From the NCBI GenBank assembly GCA_024278565.1, contig JAJRSY010000224.1:1-13505 (forward strand): 13,505 nt of DNA, given 5' to 3'. The notes beneath the pieces are model-generated. The model saw only the letters and a list, made by a program, of their open reading frames with translations, was not told the origin of the DNA and ran no database searches. This DNA is from Bacteroidota bacterium (GTDB taxonomy: Bacteria > Bacteroidota > Bacteroidia > Flavobacteriales > Flavobacteriaceae). A program made the translations under genes and the position numbers. Below, piece by piece: positions 1 through 7,238 of this stretch. Positions within the stretch are counted from its first letter, which is position 1. Each line of letters opens with the position of its first letter.

Positions 1-173
1 GCTACGGATGGGTGAAACAAAGAACCCTGATCATAATAATGACATCCTTAATATTTGCCATGTCACTCGAAGGAATACAGTACTTTTTACCTTACCGGGC
101 TTTTAATATTAACGATATGGTGGCAAATGGGATTGGGGTTGGATTGGGATATTCTGTTTATCTTTTTTTATAA
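1..173 (+). CDS. VanZ-like membrane protein, 3' end only
   Basis: The window opens inside a reading frame (first full codon at base 3) that ends at the TAA at 171-173 and gives about 56 residues. They form a hydrophobic segment (LIIIMTSLIFAMSLEGIQYF) followed by LPYRAFNINDMVANGIGVGLG and a last hydrophobic stretch. This E-x-x-Q-x-F-x-P-x-R-x-F-x-x-x-D-x-x-x-N-x-x-G pattern is the C-terminal signature of the VanZ-like family. Members are small integral membrane proteins; only a few have a known role, namely the teicoplanin-resistance VanZ. In many Bacteroidota a VanZ-like gene sits next to housekeeping genes such as gcvH, so this is probably the chromosomal flank and not part of the polysaccharide operon (inference). 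The N-terminal part is outside the window. Confidence 0.75.
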   Translation, partial: YGWVKQRTLIIIMTSLIFAMSLEGIQYFLPYRAFNINDMVANGIGVGLGYSVYLFL

Positions 174-213
174 TGTACTTAAGTTTATGACTAAGTACCG
201 ATTATCATTTAAG

Positions 214-247
214 TTGTTTTACTAAATAATTAGGGTATTAATATAAT
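214..247 (+). promoter_or_regulatory. Possible promoter before the polysaccharide genes
   Basis: The 90-bp AT-rich gap between the VanZ-like stop and the first sulfotransferase contains TTGTTT at 214-219, TATTAA at 236-241 (16-bp spacing) and an overlapping TATAAT at 242-247. No good match to the Bacteroidota TAnnTTTG -7 element was seen. In DNA this AT-rich such hexamers arise by chance, so this only marks the likeliest place for an operon promoter. Confidence 0.15.
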
Positions 248-263
248 TAAACTTCAATTCAGA

Positions 264-1232
264 ATGAGTGATATAATTCATTTAATTTCATCTGGACATT
301 CGGGTTCAACTTTATTAGATATCTCGATAGGCAGCCATAAAAACTTTTTTAGTACTGGTGAATGTACATATTTTACATGGCAATTAATAAGGGCCGATTC
401 TGACATTTTTAATAAAAAAAATGGAAATGTGTGCACTTGTTTGTCTAAACTGGACGAATGCAGTTTTTGGCAAAAAGTTATTACAGAAATAAAGAATCGA
501 AAAGGTATTAATGAAATTACCGAAAAGACATTTCCAATTATAGTATTTGGGGAAGAAAAATACAGCAAAACGAAACCTCTTTTTAAAAGAATTGAAAAAC
601 TTCTATTTAAAAGTTTAGTTAAATACAATCTAAAAAGTTTTGCATTACTGACTTCACTATGGGAGAGAAGAAAAATCAAAAATTTAAGTATTCTATATGA
701 TAGTATCTCTATATCTTCAGGTGCGAAATATATAATTGATTCATCAAAAGATATATTTCGGTATTGGCTTCTTAAAAAAATAGATAAAAAAAACAATCAT
801 CATGTTGTTCTGTTAGTAAGAAATCCTAAGGGTATCGCTTTTTCTGATATTCGACGATATAAAGATAAAGCAAAACCAATTGCTAAAGTTTACGGATGGT
901 GTAGAAAATATAATCTGACCACTTCAATTTTGAAGAGTTTGAATGTTAATCCACACATTCTAGTCTATGAGGAGTTTTGCAGAAACCCTGAGAAAGAACT
1001 TAACAAAATTTATGACCATTTAAAACAACCAAACATAAAGAAACTTTCAATTAATACTTCTGAATTACATTTAGTAGCAGGAAATCCTATTAGGTACAAT
1101 GACGAAATTCATATAAGGGTGGACGAAGAGTGGAAAACTAAGTTAAGTCCCGAAATTAATGATACAATTGATGGGATTTTAGAAACACGGTTAAAGAGTG
1201 GTTTGATTAAAAATATTTATAATATCAGTTAG
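264..1232 (+). CDS. PAPS-dependent sulfotransferase family protein
   Basis: The 322-residue cytoplasmic protein probably moves sulfate from PAPS to a sugar hydroxyl or amine of the polysaccharide or its lipid-linked precursor. The 5'-phosphosulfate loop is at the N-terminus (G11-HSGSTLL-18). The 3'-phosphate-binding motif is at R186-NPKGIAFS-194, with Arg and Ser at the usual 8-residue separation. Between them are GE at 32-33 and a cysteine cluster C57-x-C59-x6-C66 followed by FW. A similar C-x-C...C-x-F-W pattern occurs in several bacterial sulfotransferases, perhaps structural. The ATG at 264 lies 90 bp after the VanZ-like stop. The gene is far more AT-rich than legB downstream: row 661-720 has 16 G/C of 60, against 29 of 60 at 1741-1800. 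That suggests separate acquisition. The acceptor cannot be predicted. Confidence 0.8.
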   Translation: MSDIIHLISSGHSGSTLLDISIGSHKNFFSTGECTYFTWQLIRADSDIFNKKNGNVCTCLSKLDECSFWQKVITEIKNRKGINEITEKTFPIIVFGEEKYSKTKPLFKRIEKLLFKSLVKYNLKSFALLTSLWERRKIKNLSILYDSISISSGAKYIIDSSKDIFRYWLLKKIDKKNNHHVVLLVRNPKGIAFSDIRRYKDKAKPIAKVYGWCRKYNLTTSILKSLNVNPHILVYEEFCRNPEKELNKIYDHLKQPNIKKLSINTSELHLVAGNPIRYNDEIHIRVDEEWKTKLSPEINDTIDGILETRLKSGLIKNIYNIS

Positions 1233-1268
1233 AAGAGTTTATTTTCGATATTGAGTTTTAATTCCTAT

Positions 1269-1296
1269 ATCGGAAAGAAAAAAACTGCTTTCCGGT
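1269..1296 (+). promoter_or_regulatory. Inverted repeat in the leader of legB
   Basis: A perfect 7-bp stem, CGGAAAG at 1271-1277 and CTTTCCG at 1288-1294, encloses a 10-nt A-rich loop. It extends by a T-G and an A-T pair to 1269 and 1296. It lies between the first sulfotransferase and legB. No T-run follows on either strand, so it is not a standard intrinsic terminator. It could be an mRNA-stability or processing element, or a leader structure affecting legB translation. Function unknown. Confidence 0.35.
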
Positions 1297-1328
1297 CAAT
1301 TGTCAAAAAAACATTTAAAAATCTTGTT

Positions 1329-2306
1329 ATGAATATATTGGTAACAGGGGCTGATGGTTTTATCGGTTCCCATTTAACAGAGATGCTTTTGGGAAAGGGT
1401 CATAAGGTCAGGGCACTTTCACAGTATAATTCTTTTAACTATTGGGGATGGTTGGAAGATATTCCCACCAATGAAAACCTCGAAATTATTTCAGGTGATG
1501 TAAGGGACCCACATTTTTGCAAAGGAATCACAAAAAATATTGATGTCGTATTTCACCTTGCAGCACTAATCGCCATACCTTATTCGTATGTTGCCCCTGA
1601 TTCCTATGTGGACACAAATGTGAAAGGAACATTGAATATTTGCCAGGCAGCAAAAGAAAATGGTATTCAAAGACTAATTCACACTTCAACATCAGAAGTT
1701 TATGGGACTGCGCTATACGTCCCCATCGATGAAAAACACCCAAAGCAACCCCAATCCCCTTATAGCGCTAGCAAGATTGGGGCTGATATGATGGCAATGA
1801 GTTTTTTTAATGCCTTTGAGCTTCCGGTTACAATCGCCCGCCCGTTCAACACCTATGGCCCCCGTCAATCTGCACGGGCAATAATCCCTACCATCATTAC
1901 CCAAATTGCCAATGGTGCAAAGGAGATAAAACTAGGGGATCTAAGCCCCACACGCGACTTTAACTTTGTGAAAGACACCTGTACAGGCTTTATTGCATTG
2001 GCAGAATCGGATCAAACAATTGGAAAAGAAATTAATATTGCCTCAAATTTTGAAATATCAATGAAAGATACCCTTGAGCTTATCAAGGCGATTATGAAAT
2101 CTGACGTTCAATTCATCACTGATGAGAATAGGATCAGGCCTGGCAAATCAGAAGTGTTCAGGCTGTGGGGCGACAACTCCCTCATTACCCAACTAACATC
2201 TTTTAAGCCCAAATATACAATTGAAGAGGGCTTGAAAGAAACTTGCGAATGGTTTTCCAATCCGGAATATTTAAAACAATATAAATCGGGTATTTACAAT
2301 GTATAG
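1329..2306 (+). CDS. legB: LegB-like NAD-dependent sugar-nucleotide 4,6-dehydratase
   Basis: The 325-residue extended short-chain dehydrogenase makes a 4-keto-6-deoxy sugar nucleotide, in the characterised LegB case from GDP-GlcNAc in the Campylobacter legionaminic acid pathway. The Rossmann loop GADGFIG is at residues 7-13. The active site has T-S-T-S-E-V-Y-G (a TSE version of the TDE triad) and Y145-SASK-149. RPFNTYGPRQSARAIIP later in the protein is typical of the LegB group. The frame is open upstream to a TTG at 1251, but the ATG at 1329 places MNILVTGADG directly at the expected N-terminus, so the extra 26 residues are probably untranslated leader. The stop overlaps the legC start by 8 bp, implying translational coupling. 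Family assignment is strong. The nucleotide (GDP or UDP) is inferred from the nearby PtmE-like gene. Confidence 0.88.
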   Translation: MNILVTGADGFIGSHLTEMLLGKGHKVRALSQYNSFNYWGWLEDIPTNENLEIISGDVRDPHFCKGITKNIDVVFHLAALIAIPYSYVAPDSYVDTNVKGTLNICQAAKENGIQRLIHTSTSEVYGTALYVPIDEKHPKQPQSPYSASKIGADMMAMSFFNAFELPVTIARPFNTYGPRQSARAIIPTIITQIANGAKEIKLGDLSPTRDFNFVKDTCTGFIALAESDQTIGKEINIASNFEISMKDTLELIKAIMKSDVQFITDENRIRPGKSEVFRLWGDNSLITQLTSFKPKYTIEEGLKETCEWFSNPEYLKQYKSGIYNV

Positions 2307-3444
2307 CAATTTAGTTGATTTTATACGCCATCACTATTCCATACCAGACGGACTGATCCCTTTGCACGCACCACATTTTATTGGCAATGAAAAAAAATAC
2401 CTAAGCGAATGTATTGACTCCACATTTGTTTCCTATGTGGGGAAGTTCGTTACACAGTTCGAAGAAATGACCTCGGCTTATACGGGTTCCAAATATGCAG
2501 TAGCCATTTCAAATGGGACTTCCGCCCTTCAAATTGCCTTATTGGCAGCAGGGGCAAAAACAGGTGATGAGGTCATAACACAACCCCTTACATTTGTCGC
2601 AACGGCTAATGCAATTGCCCATTGCAATGCTTCACCTGTATTTGTAGATGTCGATAAAACCACCCTTGGAATGTCACCCGATAAACTGGATAGTTTCCTT
2701 ATTGAAAACACAGAATTAAAAAAAAACGGGTGCTATAATAAATTAACGGGCAAAAAAATTTCGGTGTGCCTTCCCGTTCATATTTTTGGCCATCCTTGTA
2801 GAATAGATGAGATTGTGGAAATATGTGACAGGCACAATATCGTAGTCGTTGAGGATTCTGCCGAATCCCTGGGTTCTTTTTACAAAGGGAAACACACAGG
2901 GACTTATGGAAAAATGGGCATCTTAAGTTACAACGGAAATAAAACAATTACAACAGGTGGTGGAGGCATGATTCTTACAAATGATAAAGAATTGGCTGAC
3001 TTTGCAAAGCATATCACTACCACAGCAAAGGTTCCACACCCATGGGAATTTGCACACGATGAACTTGCCTTTAATTTCCGGATGCCAAATGTGAATGCAG
3101 CTATCGGTGTGGCACAAATGGAAACGTTGGATGTTTTTCTGGAGAGCAAAAAAAATACAGCAAAATTGTACGGGGACTTTTTCAGTGATCAAGATATCCG
3201 GTTTTTTACAGAACCGGATAATGCCAGTTCAAATTATTGGTTGAACGCGATAATACTGAAAAACAAGGAGGAAAGGGATACTTTCCTGAAATTCACAAAC
3301 GAAAACAAAGTGATGACACGGCCAATTTGGCAATTGATGAATAAACTGGAGATGTATAAAGACTGCATGACAGGGGATTTAAGCAATGCTGGATGGCTGG
3401 AAGAAAGAGTTGTAAACATACCAAGCAGTTATAGGGGTAATTAA
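2299..3444 (+). CDS. legC: LegC-like PLP-dependent sugar aminotransferase
   Basis: The 381-residue DegT/DnrJ/EryC1-family aminotransferase adds an amino group, usually from glutamate, to C4 of the 4-keto sugar made by LegB. The result is a 4-amino-4,6-dideoxy sugar nucleotide. The N-terminus (IPLHAPHFIGNEKKYLSEC) and DSTFVSYVGKFV are hallmarks of the LegC group. NGTSAL precedes the PLP phosphate site, E185-D186 (in EDSAESLG) contacts the pyridine nitrogen, and K215 in NGNKTITTGGGG is the Schiff-base lysine. The length is normal and the C-terminus intact. The ATG lies inside the legB stop region (ATGTATAG), an 8-bp overlap that fits co-translation of sequential enzymes. A9 (2718-2726) and A8 (2390-2397) runs occur within the gene. 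Confidence 0.9.
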   Translation: MYSNLVDFIRHHYSIPDGLIPLHAPHFIGNEKKYLSECIDSTFVSYVGKFVTQFEEMTSAYTGSKYAVAISNGTSALQIALLAAGAKTGDEVITQPLTFVATANAIAHCNASPVFVDVDKTTLGMSPDKLDSFLIENTELKKNGCYNKLTGKKISVCLPVHIFGHPCRIDEIVEICDRHNIVVVEDSAESLGSFYKGKHTGTYGKMGILSYNGNKTITTGGGGMILTNDKELADFAKHITTTAKVPHPWEFAHDELAFNFRMPNVNAAIGVAQMETLDVFLESKKNTAKLYGDFFSDQDIRFFTEPDNASSNYWLNAIILKNKEERDTFLKFTNENKVMTRPIWQLMNKLEMYKDCMTGDLSNAGWLEERVVNIPSSYRGN

Positions 3445-3462
3445 TCAATAGTTGTTTAAAGA

Positions 3463-4683
3463 TTGGAAGAAAAAAAAAAGGCTGTGGCCCTGCAAAAACT
3501 AAAAGTTGTTTGGCTCTGTTATTTCACAAATAATTTTGTTCAGGACAGGATAAAACCTTCCAAGAGGATAGGTGAAATAGCACCCTGGATTAGCAGTATG
3601 ATCCCATTGTTCGAAAACAATGATTCGATCGAACTGCATATTGTATCCCAACACCGCTGGATAAACAAATACATAAACTTTGAAGAAAAAGGGGTCAATT
3701 ACCATTTTTACAATGCAGGGGTTCCATTGACCGGCAGGCATTGGCCCAGCTTTTTCCCCTATGATTTATGGACAAGATATTCATCCAGTAAAAAACAGGT
3801 ACGAAAGATAGTCCAAGAAATAAACCCTGACATCATCCATTTACACGGGGCCGAAAACGAATTTTCCGCTTCGGTTATTCAATTTCACAACATTTACCCT
3901 GTTTTTATAACGGTTCAGGGATTAATACACAAGTCTAACTCCAAATCAAGGCGTACCCAAAGAAGAATCGAAAGTGAGCGCAGGATTTATAAACTATATA
4001 GACATTTTGGCATCAGGACAGAGACCATGGGGAAAGATGTGGAATCCTTAAGCCCCAATGCACGGCTTCATTGGCATAGTTATCCGATGAAAGAGATAAA
4101 GCCTTTTGATTCGGGAAAAATATTTGACCTGGTTTTCTTTGCACGTATTACAAAAGACAAAGGTATTGGGGATTTGCTGAAAGCGGTCTCCATCCTAAAA
4201 AAAAGCAAAGCTGATATTAGCCTTTGCGTAATTGGTGGCGGAAATGCTGAACCGTTTAAGAAACTGGCAGTTGACCTTGATATCGAAAACAATGTAACAT
4301 GGGCCGGATTTCTCCCAACCCAAGAAGATGTCCATAAAATGGCATCTACAGCAGAAATATGCGTATTGCCAACCTATCATGATATCATTTCCGGGACCAT
4401 CCTCGAAAGCCTTTTCCTTAAACTTCCGGTTGTTGCCTATAATGTTGGGAGTATCCATGAAGTAAATAAACATGACGAAATCATTGCCCTCGTTGAAAAA
4501 CTGAATGTTGACCAATTGGCAGAACAGATAATGGTATTGATAAAAGATAAAAGATTACAGAAAGAACGGGCCGATATGGGGCTTAAAAGAGCTATTGAAA
4601 TGTTCCAGGCAAGCAATGAACAGGTACGGAATGATTTATTGCAAGCTTATCAAAAGGTTATTAACGACTTCGGGAAAGAATGA
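3463..4683 (+). CDS. GT4-type (GT-B fold) glycosyltransferase
   Basis: The 406-residue retaining glycosyltransferase probably adds one sugar of the repeat unit at the inner face of the cytoplasmic membrane. The N-terminal domain starts at KLKVVWLCYFTN and contains NPDIIHLHGAEN. The C-terminal nucleotide-sugar domain begins at LVFFARITKDKG (R228, K233) and has CVIGGGN, WAGFLPTQEDV and the donor-site segment D307-IISGTIL-E315, then LPVVAYNVGSIHEV. In the usual E-x7-E motif the first Glu is Asp here. No ATG is available: the frame is open only from a TAA at 3457, so TTG at 3463 (or GTG at 3484) must initiate. A run of ten A (3470-3479) follows at once and encodes Lys codons. It starts 18 bp after legC and overlaps wzx by 4 bp. 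Donor and acceptor are unknown. Confidence 0.88.
   Translation: MEEKKKAVALQKLKVVWLCYFTNNFVQDRIKPSKRIGEIAPWISSMIPLFENNDSIELHIVSQHRWINKYINFEEKGVNYHFYNAGVPLTGRHWPSFFPYDLWTRYSSSKKQVRKIVQEINPDIIHLHGAENEFSASVIQFHNIYPVFITVQGLIHKSNSKSRRTQRRIESERRIYKLYRHFGIRTETMGKDVESLSPNARLHWHSYPMKEIKPFDSGKIFDLVFFARITKDKGIGDLLKAVSILKKSKADISLCVIGGGNAEPFKKLAVDLDIENNVTWAGFLPTQEDVHKMASTAEICVLPTYHDIISGTILESLFLKLPVVAYNVGSIHEVNKHDEIIALVEKLNVDQLAEQIMVLIKDKRLQKERADMGLKRAIEMFQASNEQVRNDLLQAYQKVINDFGKE
3470..3479 (+). repeat. A10 homopolymer just after the GT4 start
   Basis: Ten consecutive A bases occupy codons 3-6 of the glycosyltransferase gene, directly after its TTG start. The tract may help initiation in an organism that relies on A-rich start regions, or may allow slippage. 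No variation can be shown from one sequence. Confidence 0.6.
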
Positions 4684-6215
4684 AATCATCGCATCGAATC
4701 GTATATAATACGGGTGTCCTTTATACCAAACTCTTGATTGTTTTGGTCATTGGGCTTGTTAGCGTAAGGTTGGTATTGAGTGCGCTCGGGGAAACCGATT
4801 ATGGGATCTATTCCCTCGTGGCAGGTGTGGTTGGCATGTTGGCAATTATGCAATCGGCCATGTCAAGCGCCTCCATGCGCTTCATGGCGCACAGCCTTGG
4901 GTCAAATGATGAAACCCTGATCGCAAAGACCTTTAATACAACACTGTTCCTCCATTTTATTATTGGCCTGATCGTGGTTGTTCTTATTGAAGTGGGAGGC
5001 TTCTTAATGTTCAAGTATTTGCTCGATATACCGCAAGCAAAGGTTTATGATGCAAAAATCGTTTTCCATTTTATGGTAATCACTACCTTTGTTACAATTA
5101 TCGCCGTACCCTATGATGCCGTTATCAATTCCCACGAAAACCTGCTTGCCTTGTCCCTCGTGGACATATTGGGGGCAGTACTAAAACTTGGCGTGGCCAT
5201 TTATTTATCGTACAGCAGTTTAAACCTGCTTATCCTTTACGGTTTTTCCATGCTTGTGATACAAATTATCAAACGGATAATCAAGCAATTATATAGTGTA
5301 AAGCATTATAAGGAATGTAAACTGAACTTCCGGAAGTATATCGACAAGTCATTGGCAAAGACCATACTTTCATTTTCGGGCTGGAATCTATTTGGGTCCA
5401 TTGCTGCCATATCGGTTACCCAAACAAGGGGGATTTTATTGAATATGTTTTTTGGCGTACATTTAAATGCCGCCAATGGTGTTGCCAAACAGGTTTCATC
5501 CCAAGTGAATACGGTTTCATCGAGCATGACACGCGCCCTAAACCCCCAACTTGTAAAAAGTGAAGGGGGGGGTGACAGAAAGAGAATGTTGAGGCTTACT
5601 GAATTAGCAACTAAATATTCCGTTTTACTTTTTTCTTTATTTGCTATAACGGTTATTATTGAAATGCCAACTCTTCTTAATTTATGGCTTAAAAAAGTTC
5701 CTGAATATACAATATTGTTTAGTCGGCTAATCTTGATCGGGTTGATGATTGATAAGTTTAGTTTTGAAATAACCTCAGCAATACGGGCATCAGGTAAAAT
5801 TAAGAAATTCACCTTAATAAACTCATCAATTATTGTATTGAACATTCCAATCTCATATGCTCTGTTTTTTTTCGGATTACCTCCTTATGTGATATTTATT
5901 GTCAGTATAGTCATAACGATAATAATTTTTTATGTTCGGTTAATTCTTGCCAAAAAACTTGTTCACATAAACATAGGTGGTTTTATTAAAAATGCGGTGC
6001 TCCCAATACTGATTCCTGTTGCTTTATCATTTGCTTTTGCCTTTTTCCCTCAACTTATCTTAAAAGAAAATCTTCTCAGGGTATTTCTGACTTTTATCGT
6101 ATCAGTTTTTATTTTAACACTTTCTTTTAGATATATAGGTTTAAGTGCTCTTGAGTATAAAAAATTGCGAAACATTTTTCACGAAGGTTTTAAAAAAATC
6201 ACAAGAAAAAGATGA
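4680..6215 (+). CDS. wzx: Wzx-type polysaccharide flippase
   Basis: The 511-residue polytopic membrane protein of the MATE/MVF-like polysaccharide transporter superfamily should flip undecaprenyl-linked repeat units to the periplasm. Hydrophobic segments recur along the whole length, consistent with about 12-14 helices. The N-terminus (NTGVLYTKLLIVLVIGLVSV, then RLVLSALGETDYGIYSLVAG) is typical of Bacteroidota Wzx proteins. The ATG overlaps the GT4 stop (ATGA), giving tight coupling. Composition changes sharply inside the gene: up to about base 5572 it is moderate to high GC (33 of 60 in row 4861-4920), and after it very low (17 of 60 at 5641-5700, 16 of 60 at 5881-5940). The change coincides with a G8 tract at 5565-5572, near residues 296-298. 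The gene may be a recombinant of two alleles. Role confident, substrate unknown. Confidence 0.88.
   Translation: MKSSHRIVYNTGVLYTKLLIVLVIGLVSVRLVLSALGETDYGIYSLVAGVVGMLAIMQSAMSSASMRFMAHSLGSNDETLIAKTFNTTLFLHFIIGLIVVVLIEVGGFLMFKYLLDIPQAKVYDAKIVFHFMVITTFVTIIAVPYDAVINSHENLLALSLVDILGAVLKLGVAIYLSYSSLNLLILYGFSMLVIQIIKRIIKQLYSVKHYKECKLNFRKYIDKSLAKTILSFSGWNLFGSIAAISVTQTRGILLNMFFGVHLNAANGVAKQVSSQVNTVSSSMTRALNPQLVKSEGGGDRKRMLRLTELATKYSVLLFSLFAITVIIEMPTLLNLWLKKVPEYTILFSRLILIGLMIDKFSFEITSAIRASGKIKKFTLINSSIIVLNIPISYALFFFGLPPYVIFIVSIVITIIIFYVRLILAKKLVHINIGGFIKNAVLPILIPVALSFAFAFFPQLILKENLLRVFLTFIVSVFILTLSFRYIGLSALEYKKLRNIFHEGFKKITRKR
5565..5572 (+). repeat. G8 homopolymer inside wzx
   Basis: Eight consecutive G bases lie in the middle of the flippase coding sequence, encoding Gly residues in a loop (KSEGGGDRKR). 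A one-base length change would truncate the flippase. It also marks the composition boundary within the gene. Confidence 0.6.
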
Positions 6216-6239
6216 TTGAATTCTAATAACAAAACAAGG

Positions 6240-7193
6240 ATGAAAGATAGAAATAAAATCCAACAAATCGTGTTTATTGGAGGAAGTGGCCGTTCAGGAA
6301 CCACATTGCTACAAGCAATGCTCAATGCACATAAAGACATCTATGGAGGCCCTGAATTTGGATATTTGGGAAAGGTCTGTGGCCTCAGGAACTTAATTGA
6401 GAGTTCAACCAACCCTGATAACAAATTAGACGTTTATTTTAGCAAGTCTGAACTGAACAAAAAGTTCCGAGACTTCATTTTAAACCTTTTAGAGCAGCCA
6501 TGTATAAATAATTCGAAAATAATAATTTCTGAAAAATCACCAAATAATGTATTTGCTTTTTCAGAGCTTGTTAAAATTTTCCCAAACGCTAAATACTTAT
6601 TTGTAATACGTGACCCAAGAGCTATATACTCTTCTTTTAAAGACATTAACAGTAAAGCAAAACTGAATAAATCAGCTAAAATCAGAGTCCCGGGGTATTC
6701 GAAAAACTTATACCGGGGCTTGTCATATTTAAATGATAGCTGGAGTTGTGGTTTTGATTTTGTAAAAAAACACCCCGCAAACTCTTTGGTTGTTTCTTAT
6801 GAAGACTTAGTCCTTGACCCTTTAATCACAACAAAAAACATATGTGACTTTATTGGAATTGAATGGGATTCTCAAATGTTGGACCATGTTGGACAAATGG
6901 GGAAAATTATTAATGAAAATGAAGTCAGTATCTGGGGTGGTACAAAAATGTACCATCAACAAATTCATCATAAAAGTATTGATAAGTGGAAGAAGAACTT
7001 ATCAAGCGCTGAAGTTGGTATTATAAACAAAAAGATTTTCAAAGACCCGTTGATAGAGCAAAAATATTATACCGAAAAACACTCCACATCCCATTCTCTT
7101 AATTTCATTTGGCAACTAAGCCTTTATAACTGGAAGGATTTTGTTTTCCGTTTAAGAAAAAAAGCGAAATCCTTTATTAAAAAACATTTATAA
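6240..7193 (+). CDS. Second PAPS-dependent sulfotransferase
   Basis: The 317-residue protein is of the Sulfotransfer_3/heparan-sulfotransferase-like type. It probably transfers sulfate from PAPS to a sugar of the repeat unit in the cytoplasm. The PAPS 5'-phosphosulfate loop is G14-GSGRSGTTLL-24 and the 3'-phosphate site is R124-DPRAIYSS-132, again Arg and Ser eight apart. It differs clearly from the first sulfotransferase: no cysteine cluster and a GPEFGYL segment after the loop, so it probably modifies a different position or sugar. The frame is open back to a TTG at 6216 directly after the wzx stop. The ATG at 6240 is the better start because it leaves a short basic leader before the first beta strand (IVFIGGSGRSG). 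Very AT-rich (15 G/C of 60 in row 6481-6540), it sits at the centre of the low-GC block. Confidence 0.85.
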   Translation: MKDRNKIQQIVFIGGSGRSGTTLLQAMLNAHKDIYGGPEFGYLGKVCGLRNLIESSTNPDNKLDVYFSKSELNKKFRDFILNLLEQPCINNSKIIISEKSPNNVFAFSELVKIFPNAKYLFVIRDPRAIYSSFKDINSKAKLNKSAKIRVPGYSKNLYRGLSYLNDSWSCGFDFVKKHPANSLVVSYEDLVLDPLITTKNICDFIGIEWDSQMLDHVGQMGKIINENEVSIWGGTKMYHQQIHHKSIDKWKKNLSSAEVGIINKKIFKDPLIEQKYYTEKHSTSHSLNFIWQLSLYNWKDFVFRLRKKAKSFIKKHL

Positions 7194-7238
7194 CCCTGTT
7201 TTCTTTTTTTGTATTTATAAAAAACTAAAATATGTATA

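Noticed and set aside
278..796. 172-codon minus-strand open frame
   Set aside because: It lies entirely opposite the first sulfotransferase, whose two PAPS motifs are clear. Long antisense frames are expected in this kind of AT-rich sequence, and its translation has no recognisable motif.
1251..1328. TTG-initiated 26-residue N-terminal extension of legB
   Set aside because: The extension is basic, low in complexity and precedes the Rossmann start MNILVTGADG, where this family normally begins; the ATG at 1329 is preferred.
5306..5845. 179-codon minus-strand open frame
   Set aside because: It lies opposite wzx, shows no domain-like pattern and crosses the composition boundary. It is best explained as a shadow frame.
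6213..6242. Single TGA between wzx and the second sulfotransferase in the same frame
   Set aside because: Only eight codons separate the wzx stop from the ATG, so an open same-frame gap is quite likely by chance. The proteins have unrelated roles and topology, so a fusion makes little sense.
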